Assembly (NCBI RefSeq): GCF_004571175.1
Contig: NZ_CP038273.1
Span: 1,240,001-1,304,000 of the forward strand
Length of the DNA: 64,000 nt
Direction: 5' to 3'
From: Legionella israelensis
GTDB lineage: Bacteria; Pseudomonadota; Gammaproteobacteria; Legionellales; Legionellaceae
Part shown: positions 8,066-16,020 of the stretch, in pieces
How positions within the stretch are numbered: the stretch's first letter is position 1
Layout of the letters: every line of letters begins with the position of its first letter
Translations under genes and position numbers: made by a program
The notes under the pieces: generated by a model
The model's input: only the letters and a program-made list of their open reading frames with translations
The model's database searches: none
Told to the model about the DNA's origin: nothing

Positions 8066-10426
8066 ATGCCAGAAATTGTTATCTTCACCCATGCACCACA
8101 AAAGACTTTAGGTGATCCAAGTTCTGCCGCCAAATTGCAACGGCTCTTAATGGACAAACTGGCTTATCGTTATAAAGATTTGGTGGTCAAAGTAGTAGTT
8201 AGCCTAAACAAATCCGATGAAGTCGCTATCAGGAATTTATTTCAAGCGGACATGCCATATGAGCTTATCGACTCAACGCTAAGCGCCACAGGAATGGCAC
8301 AACTGGAAAAAACCATTAAGAAGACCGATATTATTATCAGCTATCCAACCCCTCATTTTCTTACCCAAAGCGTAGCCGATTTGTTCACGGCTAACATGAA
8401 GCCCGTCATTGCTCTTGGTGAATACGATTATGATATGGAATTTCAGCTCAGGCATAGAAAGTCTATACCCATTGTACCAGGGTGCTTTTTCCTAAGCTCT
8501 GGTCTTAGGAAAGAAAATCTGGGCATTTATATCGAAACATTTAACGAGCCTGCAAAAATCCACCCAACTGATTTTTCAAAGTTACCTAGTGATTTGCTGT
8601 CAGGCAATAAGGAATTTTATTTTGGTTATTTTAACAGACTCTTTTCTTCTCATACAGGCGCAACGCCAAGTCGATTTATTGCTTTTGCAATTCATTGTTC
8701 TCATCAAAAAGATATAGATATTATTCTCCCACTGCAGCTTCGCAATGCCTCTGAAATCAGTGAAGAAGGCAAGGAAAACATTTTATTGAGCGACAGTTTT
8801 ATTAATGACTTACAAGATTTTGACCATGTTCTGATATCGTATTTCCCCCCAAACTCTCCACCCGTTTACTTCATGTATGAGCGAACAGGAAAAACTCTTA
8901 CTGCAAAAGAAATATCTGAGGAAGAATTTGAGAGGCAAAAGGACAAAGCTCAAAAAATAATTCGTATCGTCAATGCCTTTCCCTTGCATAAAGACACCGT
9001 AAGAGCGTTGGTAGAAGCTTCAGCACCTGTCAATTTGTTAACAGGGGATCAAAGCTTCTCTGAAGCCTTGTCTTTATCAAAGATAGCCTTTTATCAAACC
9101 ATGTCCTGGAAGCAAAAATTTTATGAAGCATTAACCGCAGCATCCGCACAAAAATACACTACCCTTCATGAATGGTTTAAAATGGTTGGCCAAAAGACTA
9201 CGCCTTTGAAATCCTTAGTCGAATTCTATAAAAAAAATAAGGAGATATTATATAAAGAAACTCAGGCCCTGCGATGCGATTTAGAAATTAACAAGAATTT
9301 ATCTCTTCTTTTTCTCGATTACCTCGACCATTTTCTGCAAAACAGCACCTATGTACTGTTTACCCAATTTATTGAACATTTAAGATCGCATCCAAAATGT
9401 TATACCCATGAAAAAGGGGGAGGTCTGATAAGCAAGAAAGCTCTTTTTGATCACATAAATTTTTATTTTAAAAGCGCCGCTTCTCCAGAAGAAAAAAATA
9501 AGATGTTCACCTATTTTGACGCTCATATGGATTCTTTAATTCACCTGAATAACAGTGCTAAAATCTGGTTCTATGACGACATAAAAAAACAGCATCCAGA
9601 CCTTCAAATCTCCTTACCTGCCAACTTTATTATAGAATGCATGAAAAACTTAAATCTTATCTCAGAGGAGATTTATTATAACACTAGTTACGATCCCGTT
9701 CTGGATGAAAATAATGAACCATTGTTAGTAACAATGGTTCATTTAACGAATCATTTACAATTATTAGAAATGGTTGACATCAACACATTGACGGCAAAAG
9801 ATAAATTAGAAATTATACAAGTCATAGACTATGAGGCCATTTCTAAAACTAAAGATAATGGTTTCTCAGATACGTTTTGGCTTAAATTTTTAGAAAAGGA
9901 AACGGACGCTCGTGTTTGGCGCCAAACATTGAAACTACTGTTTACAACCCCCTGTTATACAAGTCTTAGTGAAGGATCGGCATTTTATCCCGATGAGCCT
10001 AGCCTTTTCTTTAAGCTCACCACTCGTTCTGAATTAACCGAGATGCTCTTAAAAAACCCAATGGTTTTCAATATCTTAATGGAAGAACTGTTTCTCACAA
10101 AACAACCGGTTAAAGTCTTTGACTCCAAAATAAATGAGCTTGTTTTAAACGCTTTTTTTTCTATATCTTATGACGATGTTTCACCTTCTTTTTTTCGTTC
10201 TTCTACAAAATTTTTACCTAAAGGAAAAGAGTTGCTCTGTAAAGTTTTATCGGTAGGGGATATTGACAAACAAACAGTAATAAAACATTTCTTTAAAGAA
10301 ATGTTTACCAACTACCCACAAGAGATCAGTCGCTTTAATAAACATTTTGCTCCTTATCTACCTCAATATTTAAAAGATTTTATCAATGAGCAACAGTATT
10401 CATCGGCCTCTTATATTGGTCATTGA
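8066..10426 (+). CDS. Large protein of unknown function, candidate Dot/Icm effector
   Basis: This 786-aa cytosolic-looking protein has no signal peptide and no membrane segment. The amino half alternates hydrophobic strands and helices like a Rossmann or GT-B fold (IVIFTHAPQ at 4-12, KVVVSLN near 42, DIIISYPTP near 93, KPVIALGEYDYD near 113). At residues about 322-345, NLLTGDQSFSEALSLSKIAF recalls nucleotide-sugar-binding loops of GT-B glycosyltransferases; this is a resemblance only. The carboxy half is helical and Lys/Phe-rich. It is a single gene, AT-rich compared with neighbours such as fba. It could be a Legionella effector or a glycosyltransferase-like enzyme; I do not recognise it. Confidence 0.6.
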   Translation: MPEIVIFTHAPQKTLGDPSSAAKLQRLLMDKLAYRYKDLVVKVVVSLNKSDEVAIRNLFQADMPYELIDSTLSATGMAQLEKTIKKTDIIISYPTPHFLTQSVADLFTANMKPVIALGEYDYDMEFQLRHRKSIPIVPGCFFLSSGLRKENLGIYIETFNEPAKIHPTDFSKLPSDLLSGNKEFYFGYFNRLFSSHTGATPSRFIAFAIHCSHQKDIDIILPLQLRNASEISEEGKENILLSDSFINDLQDFDHVLISYFPPNSPPVYFMYERTGKTLTAKEISEEEFERQKDKAQKIIRIVNAFPLHKDTVRALVEASAPVNLLTGDQSFSEALSLSKIAFYQTMSWKQKFYEALTAASAQKYTTLHEWFKMVGQKTTPLKSLVEFYKKNKEILYKETQALRCDLEINKNLSLLFLDYLDHFLQNSTYVLFTQFIEHLRSHPKCYTHEKGGGLISKKALFDHINFYFKSAASPEEKNKMFTYFDAHMDSLIHLNNSAKIWFYDDIKKQHPDLQISLPANFIIECMKNLNLISEEIYYNTSYDPVLDENNEPLLVTMVHLTNHLQLLEMVDINTLTAKDKLEIIQVIDYEAISKTKDNGFSDTFWLKFLEKETDARVWRQTLKLLFTTPCYTSLSEGSAFYPDEPSLFFKLTTRSELTEMLLKNPMVFNILMEELFLTKQPVKVFDSKINELVLNAFFSISYDDVSPSFFRSSTKFLPKGKELLCKVLSVGDIDKQTVIKHFFKEMFTNYPQEISRFNKHFAPYLPQYLKDFINEQQYSSASYIGH

Positions 10427-10531
10427 ACCTAAGCACTCCACCACTACCAAGAGCTGCTGTATTTGGGCACATTTTGAGCTAAAATCCGAGCATTCGACTA
10501 AAACATCCATCCTTTTATCCTGAATAATTAG

Positions 10532-11062
10532 TCAGTTTTGTATAGATAAGGTCATGGTGGTCAGATAATGTAAGATGGTATTAAACATGGCCACTGTATT
10601 ATCAAAGTTTATTGCCAAAATACCGGCTATGAGAAACAACAGCCCCTTTGGACCTTCCTGAACCCCTGGCTGGCTGGCATGAGCTAAAAGCACTGCACCA
10701 CGGACAAACCAAATTAATCCTGCCGTTCTGATAATAACACCCATAGAGCTGTATATGTTAAAACGATTGTAATTAGAATATTGTAGAATATTACCTTCGC
10801 CAAAGGCGGTGGCTGACAAGGCTGAAATGGCTGTCGGGAGAAAAACGAGTGCTGCGCCGGCAAGAAGATAGGCAATCGGTACAAACATTTTTTCAGAAGA
10901 ACCACCACTTACCCTGGCATCACCTATTTTTTTTAGTTTTTGTAAGGCTACGATAAAAAATACAATGCCAATTAAATAAGCGCCGCCCGAGATAAGATGC
11001 TGTACTGGAAAAAGCGATTGGCTTATATTGCCAAGCATTGTAATAATGTCAGCGCTGTTCAT
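10532..11062 (-). CDS. dotV: DotE/IcmC-like inner-membrane protein (DotV-like)
   Basis: This 176-aa hydrophobic protein resembles IcmC/DotE at 41941-42522. Both share a start with LxNISQSLxPVxxLxxGGAYLIGIxF, a central YLLAGAALVFLPTAI segment, a GEGNILQYS loop, GLIWFVRGAVLLAHASQPG and a final GILAINFDNT. Four hydrophobic segments are visible. In L. pneumophila the DotE/DotP-related gene dotV lies outside region II close to a flavin reductase gene, and a flavin reductase is divergent here too (11145), so DotV is the best call. It is probably a Dot/Icm inner-membrane component. Confidence 0.75.
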   Translation of the reverse strand: MNSADIITMLGNISQSLFPVQHLISGGAYLIGIVFFIVALQKLKKIGDARVSGGSSEKMFVPIAYLLAGAALVFLPTAISALSATAFGEGNILQYSNYNRFNIYSSMGVIIRTAGLIWFVRGAVLLAHASQPGVQEGPKGLLFLIAGILAINFDNTVAMFNTILHYLTTMTLSIQN

Positions 11063-11144
11063 ATTCTAATTATATAGCTCCAGCCCTTGCAATGCACAAT
11101 TTTTCTCCTATATTATGCACATTTAATTATAGTTGAAGATGATA

Positions 11145-11879
11145 ATGCAAGTGACTACATTTCCTATTACCCTTGAAGAATCTTTCATGCTTTCCCCCAA
11201 AGTAAAACATTTTATCTTTAAATGCGAACATTCTCCGCCATTTCATTATCTTCCAGGTCAGTTTATAACGGTTCACTTCGAGAAAGAGGGCAAAGTACTG
11301 CGCCGCAGCTACAGCGTCGCCAACCCTCCGGAACAAAATAATCGTATTGAGTTCGCCGCAGGCTATGTCGAACATGGACCGGGAACAGAGTTGTTGTTTA
11401 ATTTAAAACCCGGAGATAATATTCAAATCAATGGGCCGTTTGGCCGACTGATTTGCAAAGAAGAATCACCCAAACGGTATATTTTTGTCGCTACCAGCAC
11501 CGGCGTAACCCCTTATCGAGCCATGATACCGGAATTGAAAAAACGACTGGAGAATTCAAATCTCAAGATCGTTATTCTTGAAGGTGTGCAAAAGCGGGAA
11601 GATTTACTCTATGGCGAAGAATTTAAAACATTTGCCCGTCAATATCCCGAACAGGTTATTTTCAGGCCTTATTTAAGTCGGGAATCGGCCAATCATCTTC
11701 TTGAAGGAGAATACAGCGGCTATGTACAACTTGCCTTTCCCGAACTGAATTTGCGCCCTGAAAATGATATGATATATTTATGTGGAAATCCCGCTATGAT
11801 TGATGATGCCTTTGAGTATCTTAAAGAACAAGGGTTCACTACACAGCAGATCATTCGTGAGAAATACATTTCCCGATAA
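11145..11879 (+). CDS. NAD(P)H-flavin / ferredoxin-NADP-type reductase
   Basis: This protein of about 244 aa has an FAD-binding barrel then an NAD(P)-binding domain. RRSYSVAN (about residue 58) is the RxYS FAD motif. FGRLI and VATSTGVTPYRAM (about 124-136) match the NAD(P) pyrophosphate loop. LCGNPAMIDDAFEYL near the end is the conserved C-G-x-P segment. The open frame begins at a TTG (11133); ATGs lie at 11139 and 11145, and I choose 11145, six bases after a GAAG. It has no 2Fe-2S domain. It supplies reduced flavin or transfers electrons to ferredoxin or quinones; the exact partner is unknown. Confidence 0.85.
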   Translation: MQVTTFPITLEESFMLSPKVKHFIFKCEHSPPFHYLPGQFITVHFEKEGKVLRRSYSVANPPEQNNRIEFAAGYVEHGPGTELLFNLKPGDNIQINGPFGRLICKEESPKRYIFVATSTGVTPYRAMIPELKKRLENSNLKIVILEGVQKREDLLYGEEFKTFARQYPEQVIFRPYLSRESANHLLEGEYSGYVQLAFPELNLRPENDMIYLCGNPAMIDDAFEYLKEQGFTTQQIIREKYISR

Positions 11880-11941
11880 TCATCAATGGTATTAACCTCA
11901 TGCCTGATACCAATTTATAAAACAGAGGAGAATAAAGCATT

Positions 11942-12952
11942 ATGTATTACGATGAGCTATCAAACACAATGGAAGCTTTATTGCAGGAAGGAAAAGGATT
12001 CCTGGCTGCCGATGAAAGTAATGGCACAATAGGAAAGCGCTTTGCTTCAATAGATCTTGAAAATACAGAAGAAAACCGGCGGAACTATCGTTTATTGCTT
12101 GCGGAAACCGATAACCTGCAAAAATACATCAATGGCGTCATTCTTTTCGAAGAAACTTTTTCGCAACGAAACGATCAAGGTCAATCTATTTCTGAAATTT
12201 TTGCTGAAAAAGGCATCATTCCAGGTATCAAGGTCGATAAAGGACTGACTGTTCTCCCCAATACGGAAAAGGAAAAAGTAACCCAGGGCCTTGATGGTTT
12301 GGTTGAACGTTTAAACCATTTCAAAAACTTAGGCGCTCGCTTTGCAAAATGGCGAAATGTCTATTTGATTTCTGATGATACACCCAGTCTTGCTGCAGTA
12401 AAAAGCGGCGCTGAAAATCTAGCTCGTTATGCGGCTGCCTGCCAGTCAGTAGGCATTGTCCCTATTGTGGAGCCAGAAGTTTTAATTGATGGTGATCATA
12501 CCATAGAGCATTGTGCAGAAGTTTGTGAAGTGGTTCTTCATGAGCTCTTTCATGCCCTCTATATCCATCAAATTGCACTGGAACATATGGTACTGAAGCC
12601 AAGTATGGTCACCTGCGGTATAGAACATGAGCCTTTCAGTTCACCCGATGAGATAACCGATTATACCCTCAGTGTTTTTCGTAACAATGTTCCGGCAGCT
12701 GTACCTAGCATTAATTTCCTTTCGGGCGGTCAGACGCCAGAACAGGCCACAATTAATCTAAATGCCATTAATTCTGTCGGCAGACAACCATGGATTCTAA
12801 GTTTTTCTTATGGTCGTGCTCTTCAGGAAGATTGCCTTAAAATATGGCAAGGAAAAAACGAAAATAAAAAGAAGGCACAAGAAGCGTTATTAAAACGAGC
12901 CCGTTTAAACAGCTTAGCCAGCCTTGGCGATTATCAAAGCGATATGGAATAA
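11942..12952 (+). CDS. fba: Fructose-bisphosphate aldolase, class I (eukaryote-like)
   Basis: This 336-aa class I aldolase cleaves fructose 1,6-bisphosphate through a Schiff-base lysine. GKGFLAADESNGTIGKRF (residues 17-34) and the LKPSMVTCG motif with the reactive Lys (about residue 220) match the eukaryotic-type enzyme rather than zinc-dependent class II. VPSINFLSGGQTPEQAT is the conserved phosphate-binding stretch. The carboxy-terminal Tyr found in muscle enzymes is missing, as in most bacterial members. A good GAGGAG ribosome binding site precedes the ATG. Confidence 0.95.
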   Translation: MYYDELSNTMEALLQEGKGFLAADESNGTIGKRFASIDLENTEENRRNYRLLLAETDNLQKYINGVILFEETFSQRNDQGQSISEIFAEKGIIPGIKVDKGLTVLPNTEKEKVTQGLDGLVERLNHFKNLGARFAKWRNVYLISDDTPSLAAVKSGAENLARYAAACQSVGIVPIVEPEVLIDGDHTIEHCAEVCEVVLHELFHALYIHQIALEHMVLKPSMVTCGIEHEPFSSPDEITDYTLSVFRNNVPAAVPSINFLSGGQTPEQATINLNAINSVGRQPWILSFSYGRALQEDCLKIWQGKNENKKKAQEALLKRARLNSLASLGDYQSDME

Positions 12953-12975
12953 TTTGACACAGAATTGATTTCTGG

Positions 12976-13010
12976 ATCCCGTATAAAAAGCTTACGCTTT
13001 TTTACGGGAT
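12976..13010. repeat. Hairpin repeat, copy 2
   Basis: ATCCCGTA...TACGGGAT arms enclose a poly-A/T stem with AAAAGC/GCTTTT, followed by AACG as in copy 1 (5695-5727). It lies 23 bp after the fba stop, between convergent genes, and could serve as a terminator. Confidence 0.55.
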
Positions 13011-13023
13011 AACGTTCGTTTAG

Positions 13024-13056
13024 CGACATAAAAGGCATTAAATGCCTTTTATGTCG
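13024..13056. terminator. Bidirectional hairpin between fba and the EEP gene
   Basis: A perfect 15-bp stem (CGACATAAAAGGCAT / ATGCCTTTTATGTCG) with a 3-nt loop sits between two convergent genes. The internal A/T runs could serve termination on either strand. Confidence 0.55.
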
Positions 13057-13059
13057 AAC

Positions 13060-13815
13060 TCACGTTAGTTTAAAACGTGCATATAGTGGTAAATGATCTG
13101 ATAATAACCGCCATGGTTTGCCCTGTAAACAGGCTACTTCCTGAACCTCCATGCCACGAAAATAAACTCTGTCGATACAAAGAGCAGGTCTTATGGCAGG
13201 AAAGGACCGGGCATGTTGGCCTTCTACGGCCACAAAAGCCTCATGGATACCCAGCTCGCTCGCCAAGGGCTTTGATAGTAGGGTACGCCAATCATTAAAG
13301 TCACCTGCCATCAATAAAGGCTCACTCTCTGGCACAGCTTCACTGATTCGCCGCATTAATGTCTTGCATTGTTCAGCTCGCTCCGCCTTAAATAATCCCA
13401 AATGCACGCACAGCAAGTGAATCATTTGATCTTTCCATACGAGCCGGCTATGGAGTATGCCTCTGGAAGCACGGTGGATGTTCGATAGATTAATGTTTTC
13501 TGATTTATCAAAAGGATATTTACTTAAAATGGCATTGCCATGATGACCGCTTTGGTATACAGCATTTTTCGCATAGACATAATGAGGCCATATTTTTTCA
13601 GCAATATATTCGGTCTGGGATGTTTCTGGCCAGGCATCAATGCGTTTCCTGCGTCGTACATGCTCTCCCTGAACCTCTTGTAAAAAGACAAAATCAGGTT
13701 TTAAATTGGCAATGGCATCGCGCATTTTCGGCAATAAAAAGCGAACAGTCCCAACGCCGAATCCCTTATGAATATTATAAGTTATCAGTGATAAGCTTGT
13801 TGATTCTTTTGGCAT
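13060..13815 (-). CDS. Endonuclease/exonuclease/phosphatase family protein
   Basis: This 251-aa EEP-fold protein has TYNIHKGFG (residue 11 on), FVFLQEVQG with the metal-binding Glu, MAGDFNDW with the catalytic Asp-Asn pair, and LSDHLPLYARF with the terminal Asp-His pair. All catalytic landmarks are present. YbhP/YafD-like bacterial proteins of this type are predicted hydrolases of phosphodiester or phosphomonoester bonds. The start ATG overlaps the end of the upstream MFS gene by 31 bp, suggesting coupled translation. Confidence 0.85.
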   Translation of the reverse strand: MPKESTSLSLITYNIHKGFGVGTVRFLLPKMRDAIANLKPDFVFLQEVQGEHVRRRKRIDAWPETSQTEYIAEKIWPHYVYAKNAVYQSGHHGNAILSKYPFDKSENINLSNIHRASRGILHSRLVWKDQMIHLLCVHLGLFKAERAEQCKTLMRRISEAVPESEPLLMAGDFNDWRTLLSKPLASELGIHEAFVAVEGQHARSFPAIRPALCIDRVYFRGMEVQEVACLQGKPWRLLSDHLPLYARFKLT

Positions 13816-15077
13816 GGTGTTCTACTCACTGCAGGCTCCTTAATAAAGCATACTACATATACTGCCAATAGGTAGCAAAAAGGGATAATTAGCAACACTC
13901 TCTCATAGGCCTGTACTTGACTAATACCTGCTACATGCATAGACTGCAGCAACCAACCAATCAAAGGCTGGAGAATAGGCGCGCCCAAAACTGTACACAT
14001 CATATTGGTATAGCCCAAAGCAGCAGCCCGTATATTTAAGCCAACCTGATTTTTTATCAAAACAAAAGGTATTACATAACAACCACCGCATAAACCAGCC
14101 AGAAACAATACAATAGTAACTTGCTTAAAATTTAAAAGGGTGGACTGAAGTAATAAAAAAATAAGTAGAGCAGACAATAATGAAGAAACGCCCATACACA
14201 AACGGTAATAGCCGGTTTTATCCACGATCCAACCTAATAAGGTAGTGCCAATCGCAGCACCGATGAAATACCAGGATGTCGCATGAGCACTTTTGACGAT
14301 ATCCACCTGGTAGGCTACCTGGAGAAAGGGGACACACCACAAACAGGCAAATGCAGCAACAACCGCAAAAGTGAAGGCAGCGAATAAACCGTTCAACACA
14401 ATTTGTGGCTGTGTCAGGCTAGCCATCAATTGCTGCCTTAATTGAATCAGTGAAGCATCATGTTCACTTGCATTCCGATCCTCTTGCTTATTTTTAACAA
14501 AAATCCATGCCAAAAAAAACAAACATAGGCCGATATATACACATACCCACATGGTTTGGCGCCAGTTAAGCCCTATACTTCCCATCAGGCGACTTAAACC
14601 TAATTCACCAAACGCGCCACCAATCATACCTAACGCCTCCGTTAAGCCGGCGATGAAAGCAAACATGGAGACTGGGAACCATTGTGCACCCAGTTCCATG
14701 GCAATGCTAATGGCAGGTGCACAGGCAGCGCCCATTAAAATTCTGCTGAATATTGCTGTCGATATATTTTGTGCTTTAGCGAAGATAATACAGGATACGA
14801 TAGCGGTAACTAAGGCAAAAAGCAGTGTATTGCGAATTCCCCAGCGTCCTACCAGAATTCCCGAAGGGATTTGCAGAAAAAGATAAGTATAAAAAAATGC
14901 AGAAGACAGTACACCGACTTGTGTATAGGTTAATTGAAAACTTTCCCTTACCGGCGTCATCATGACTCCGACCGAAGTTTGAAAAATCACCTGGTACAAT
15001 ACAAATAAGGCAGCAATTCCCCAAATGAGATAGGCTTGCATGAGTTTTTTCTTTGTAAATATTCCTGAATTCAGCAT
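13785..15077 (-). CDS. MFS transporter
   Basis: This 430-aa protein has about 12 hydrophobic segments. The motif A-like loop between segments 2 and 3 reads GILVGRWGIRNTLL, and FIAGLTEALGMIGGAFGE lies in the first half. The subfamily resembles the Legionella Pht and anion/cation symporter-type MFS proteins, which import amino acids, nucleosides or other nutrients; the substrate is not predictable. An alternative start is the Met at 15041 (MQAYLIWGI). It is probably translated with the EEP gene downstream and is divergent from the hydrolase at 15113. Confidence 0.85.
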   Translation of the reverse strand: MLNSGIFTKKKLMQAYLIWGIAALFVLYQVIFQTSVGVMMTPVRESFQLTYTQVGVLSSAFFYTYLFLQIPSGILVGRWGIRNTLLFALVTAIVSCIIFAKAQNISTAIFSRILMGAACAPAISIAMELGAQWFPVSMFAFIAGLTEALGMIGGAFGELGLSRLMGSIGLNWRQTMWVCVYIGLCLFFLAWIFVKNKQEDRNASEHDASLIQLRQQLMASLTQPQIVLNGLFAAFTFAVVAAFACLWCVPFLQVAYQVDIVKSAHATSWYFIGAAIGTTLLGWIVDKTGYYRLCMGVSSLLSALLIFLLLQSTLLNFKQVTIVLFLAGLCGGCYVIPFVLIKNQVGLNIRAAALGYTNMMCTVLGAPILQPLIGWLLQSMHVAGISQVQAYERVLLIIPFCYLLAVYVVCFIKEPAVSRTPCQKNQQAYH

Positions 15078-15112
15078 AATAAAAAATTAGGCCATGAAAT
15101 AAATATAAAACC

Positions 15113-15958
15113 ATGAAAGAATTTAATCTCACCATACCTGGTTTGACCATAGCTTGTAAAAGCTGGGGCAGTCCTGAAAGTCCGCCCGTCCTTGCTTTGC
15201 ATGGCTGGTTGGATAATGCTAACACATTTGACAAACTTGCGCCTTTTTTGGAGAAAAAATTTTACCTAATTGCCGTTGATTTGCCAGGACACGGCATGTC
15301 TTCGCACTTGGCAGAAGGCTGCCACTACCATTTCATCGATGGTATTTTTGCTGTGGTCAATATCATCAATGCTCTTGGTTTTGAAAAAATCCATCTGCTT
15401 GGGCATTCCATGGGGGCCTGTCTTGCAAGTCTTGCAGGAGGCGTCGCAGCGGATAAAATATTATCTTTAAGTTTAATTGAAGGTTTAGGTCCTTTTACTT
15501 CTTCCCCCGACACAGCGAATATACAATTAAGTGATTACATAAAGCATCAAATCTTAACGGATAAAAAGCCTGTGAGAGGCTATAAGAGTGTAGAAAAAGC
15601 CGCCGAAGCACGCGCAAAGCGCGGACATGTATCGATAGAGGCAGCCAGAATACTTTGCAAACGAGGTATAAAAAAAGAAAATCATTTATATTATTGGCAG
15701 CACGATCGCCGTCTCCTTATCCCTTCGCCCTTACGCATGACAGAAGAGCAAGTTCTTTCTTGTCTTAAAGCAATCATTGTAAAAACCTGTCTTATATGGG
15801 CTAGCGAAGGTTATTCTTTTAATCTGGAAACCATGGAGACAAGAATGAAAGTGGTAAAACAGTTGCAGACACACCAGTTAAAAGGCGGACATCATATTCA
15901 TATGGAAAAACCACAAGGGGTTGCAAAACGGCTGCTGAGTTTTTATCAAAATCTTTAA
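15113..15958 (+). CDS. Alpha/beta hydrolase
   Basis: This 281-aa alpha/beta hydrolase-fold protein has the oxyanion HGWLDNA segment (residues 30-36), the nucleophile elbow LLGHSMGAC (Ser about 101) and the terminal catalytic His in GGHHIHMEKP. The catalytic acid probably lies in the strand near residues 225-235. Family members are esterases, lipases or related hydrolases; the substrate is unknown. It is divergent from the MFS gene and convergent with proA, with a strong hairpin between. Confidence 0.85.
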   Translation: MKEFNLTIPGLTIACKSWGSPESPPVLALHGWLDNANTFDKLAPFLEKKFYLIAVDLPGHGMSSHLAEGCHYHFIDGIFAVVNIINALGFEKIHLLGHSMGACLASLAGGVAADKILSLSLIEGLGPFTSSPDTANIQLSDYIKHQILTDKKPVRGYKSVEKAAEARAKRGHVSIEAARILCKRGIKKENHLYYWQHDRRLLIPSPLRMTEEQVLSCLKAIIVKTCLIWASEGYSFNLETMETRMKVVKQLQTHQLKGGHHIHMEKPQGVAKRLLSFYQNL

Positions 15959-15971
15959 TACAAATATTGGA

Positions 15972-16017
15972 TTTTAAACCGACATTTCGTACCTGGGTAC
16001 GGAATGTCGGTTAAAAG
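15972..16017. terminator. Bidirectional terminator between hydrolase gene and proA
   Basis: ACCGACATTTCGTACC pairs with GGTACGGAATGTCGGT with a single G-T mismatch and a 2-nt loop, flanked by TTTTAA and TTAAAA. It lies between two convergent genes, which fits a two-way intrinsic terminator. Confidence 0.75.
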
Positions 16018-16020
16018 CAA

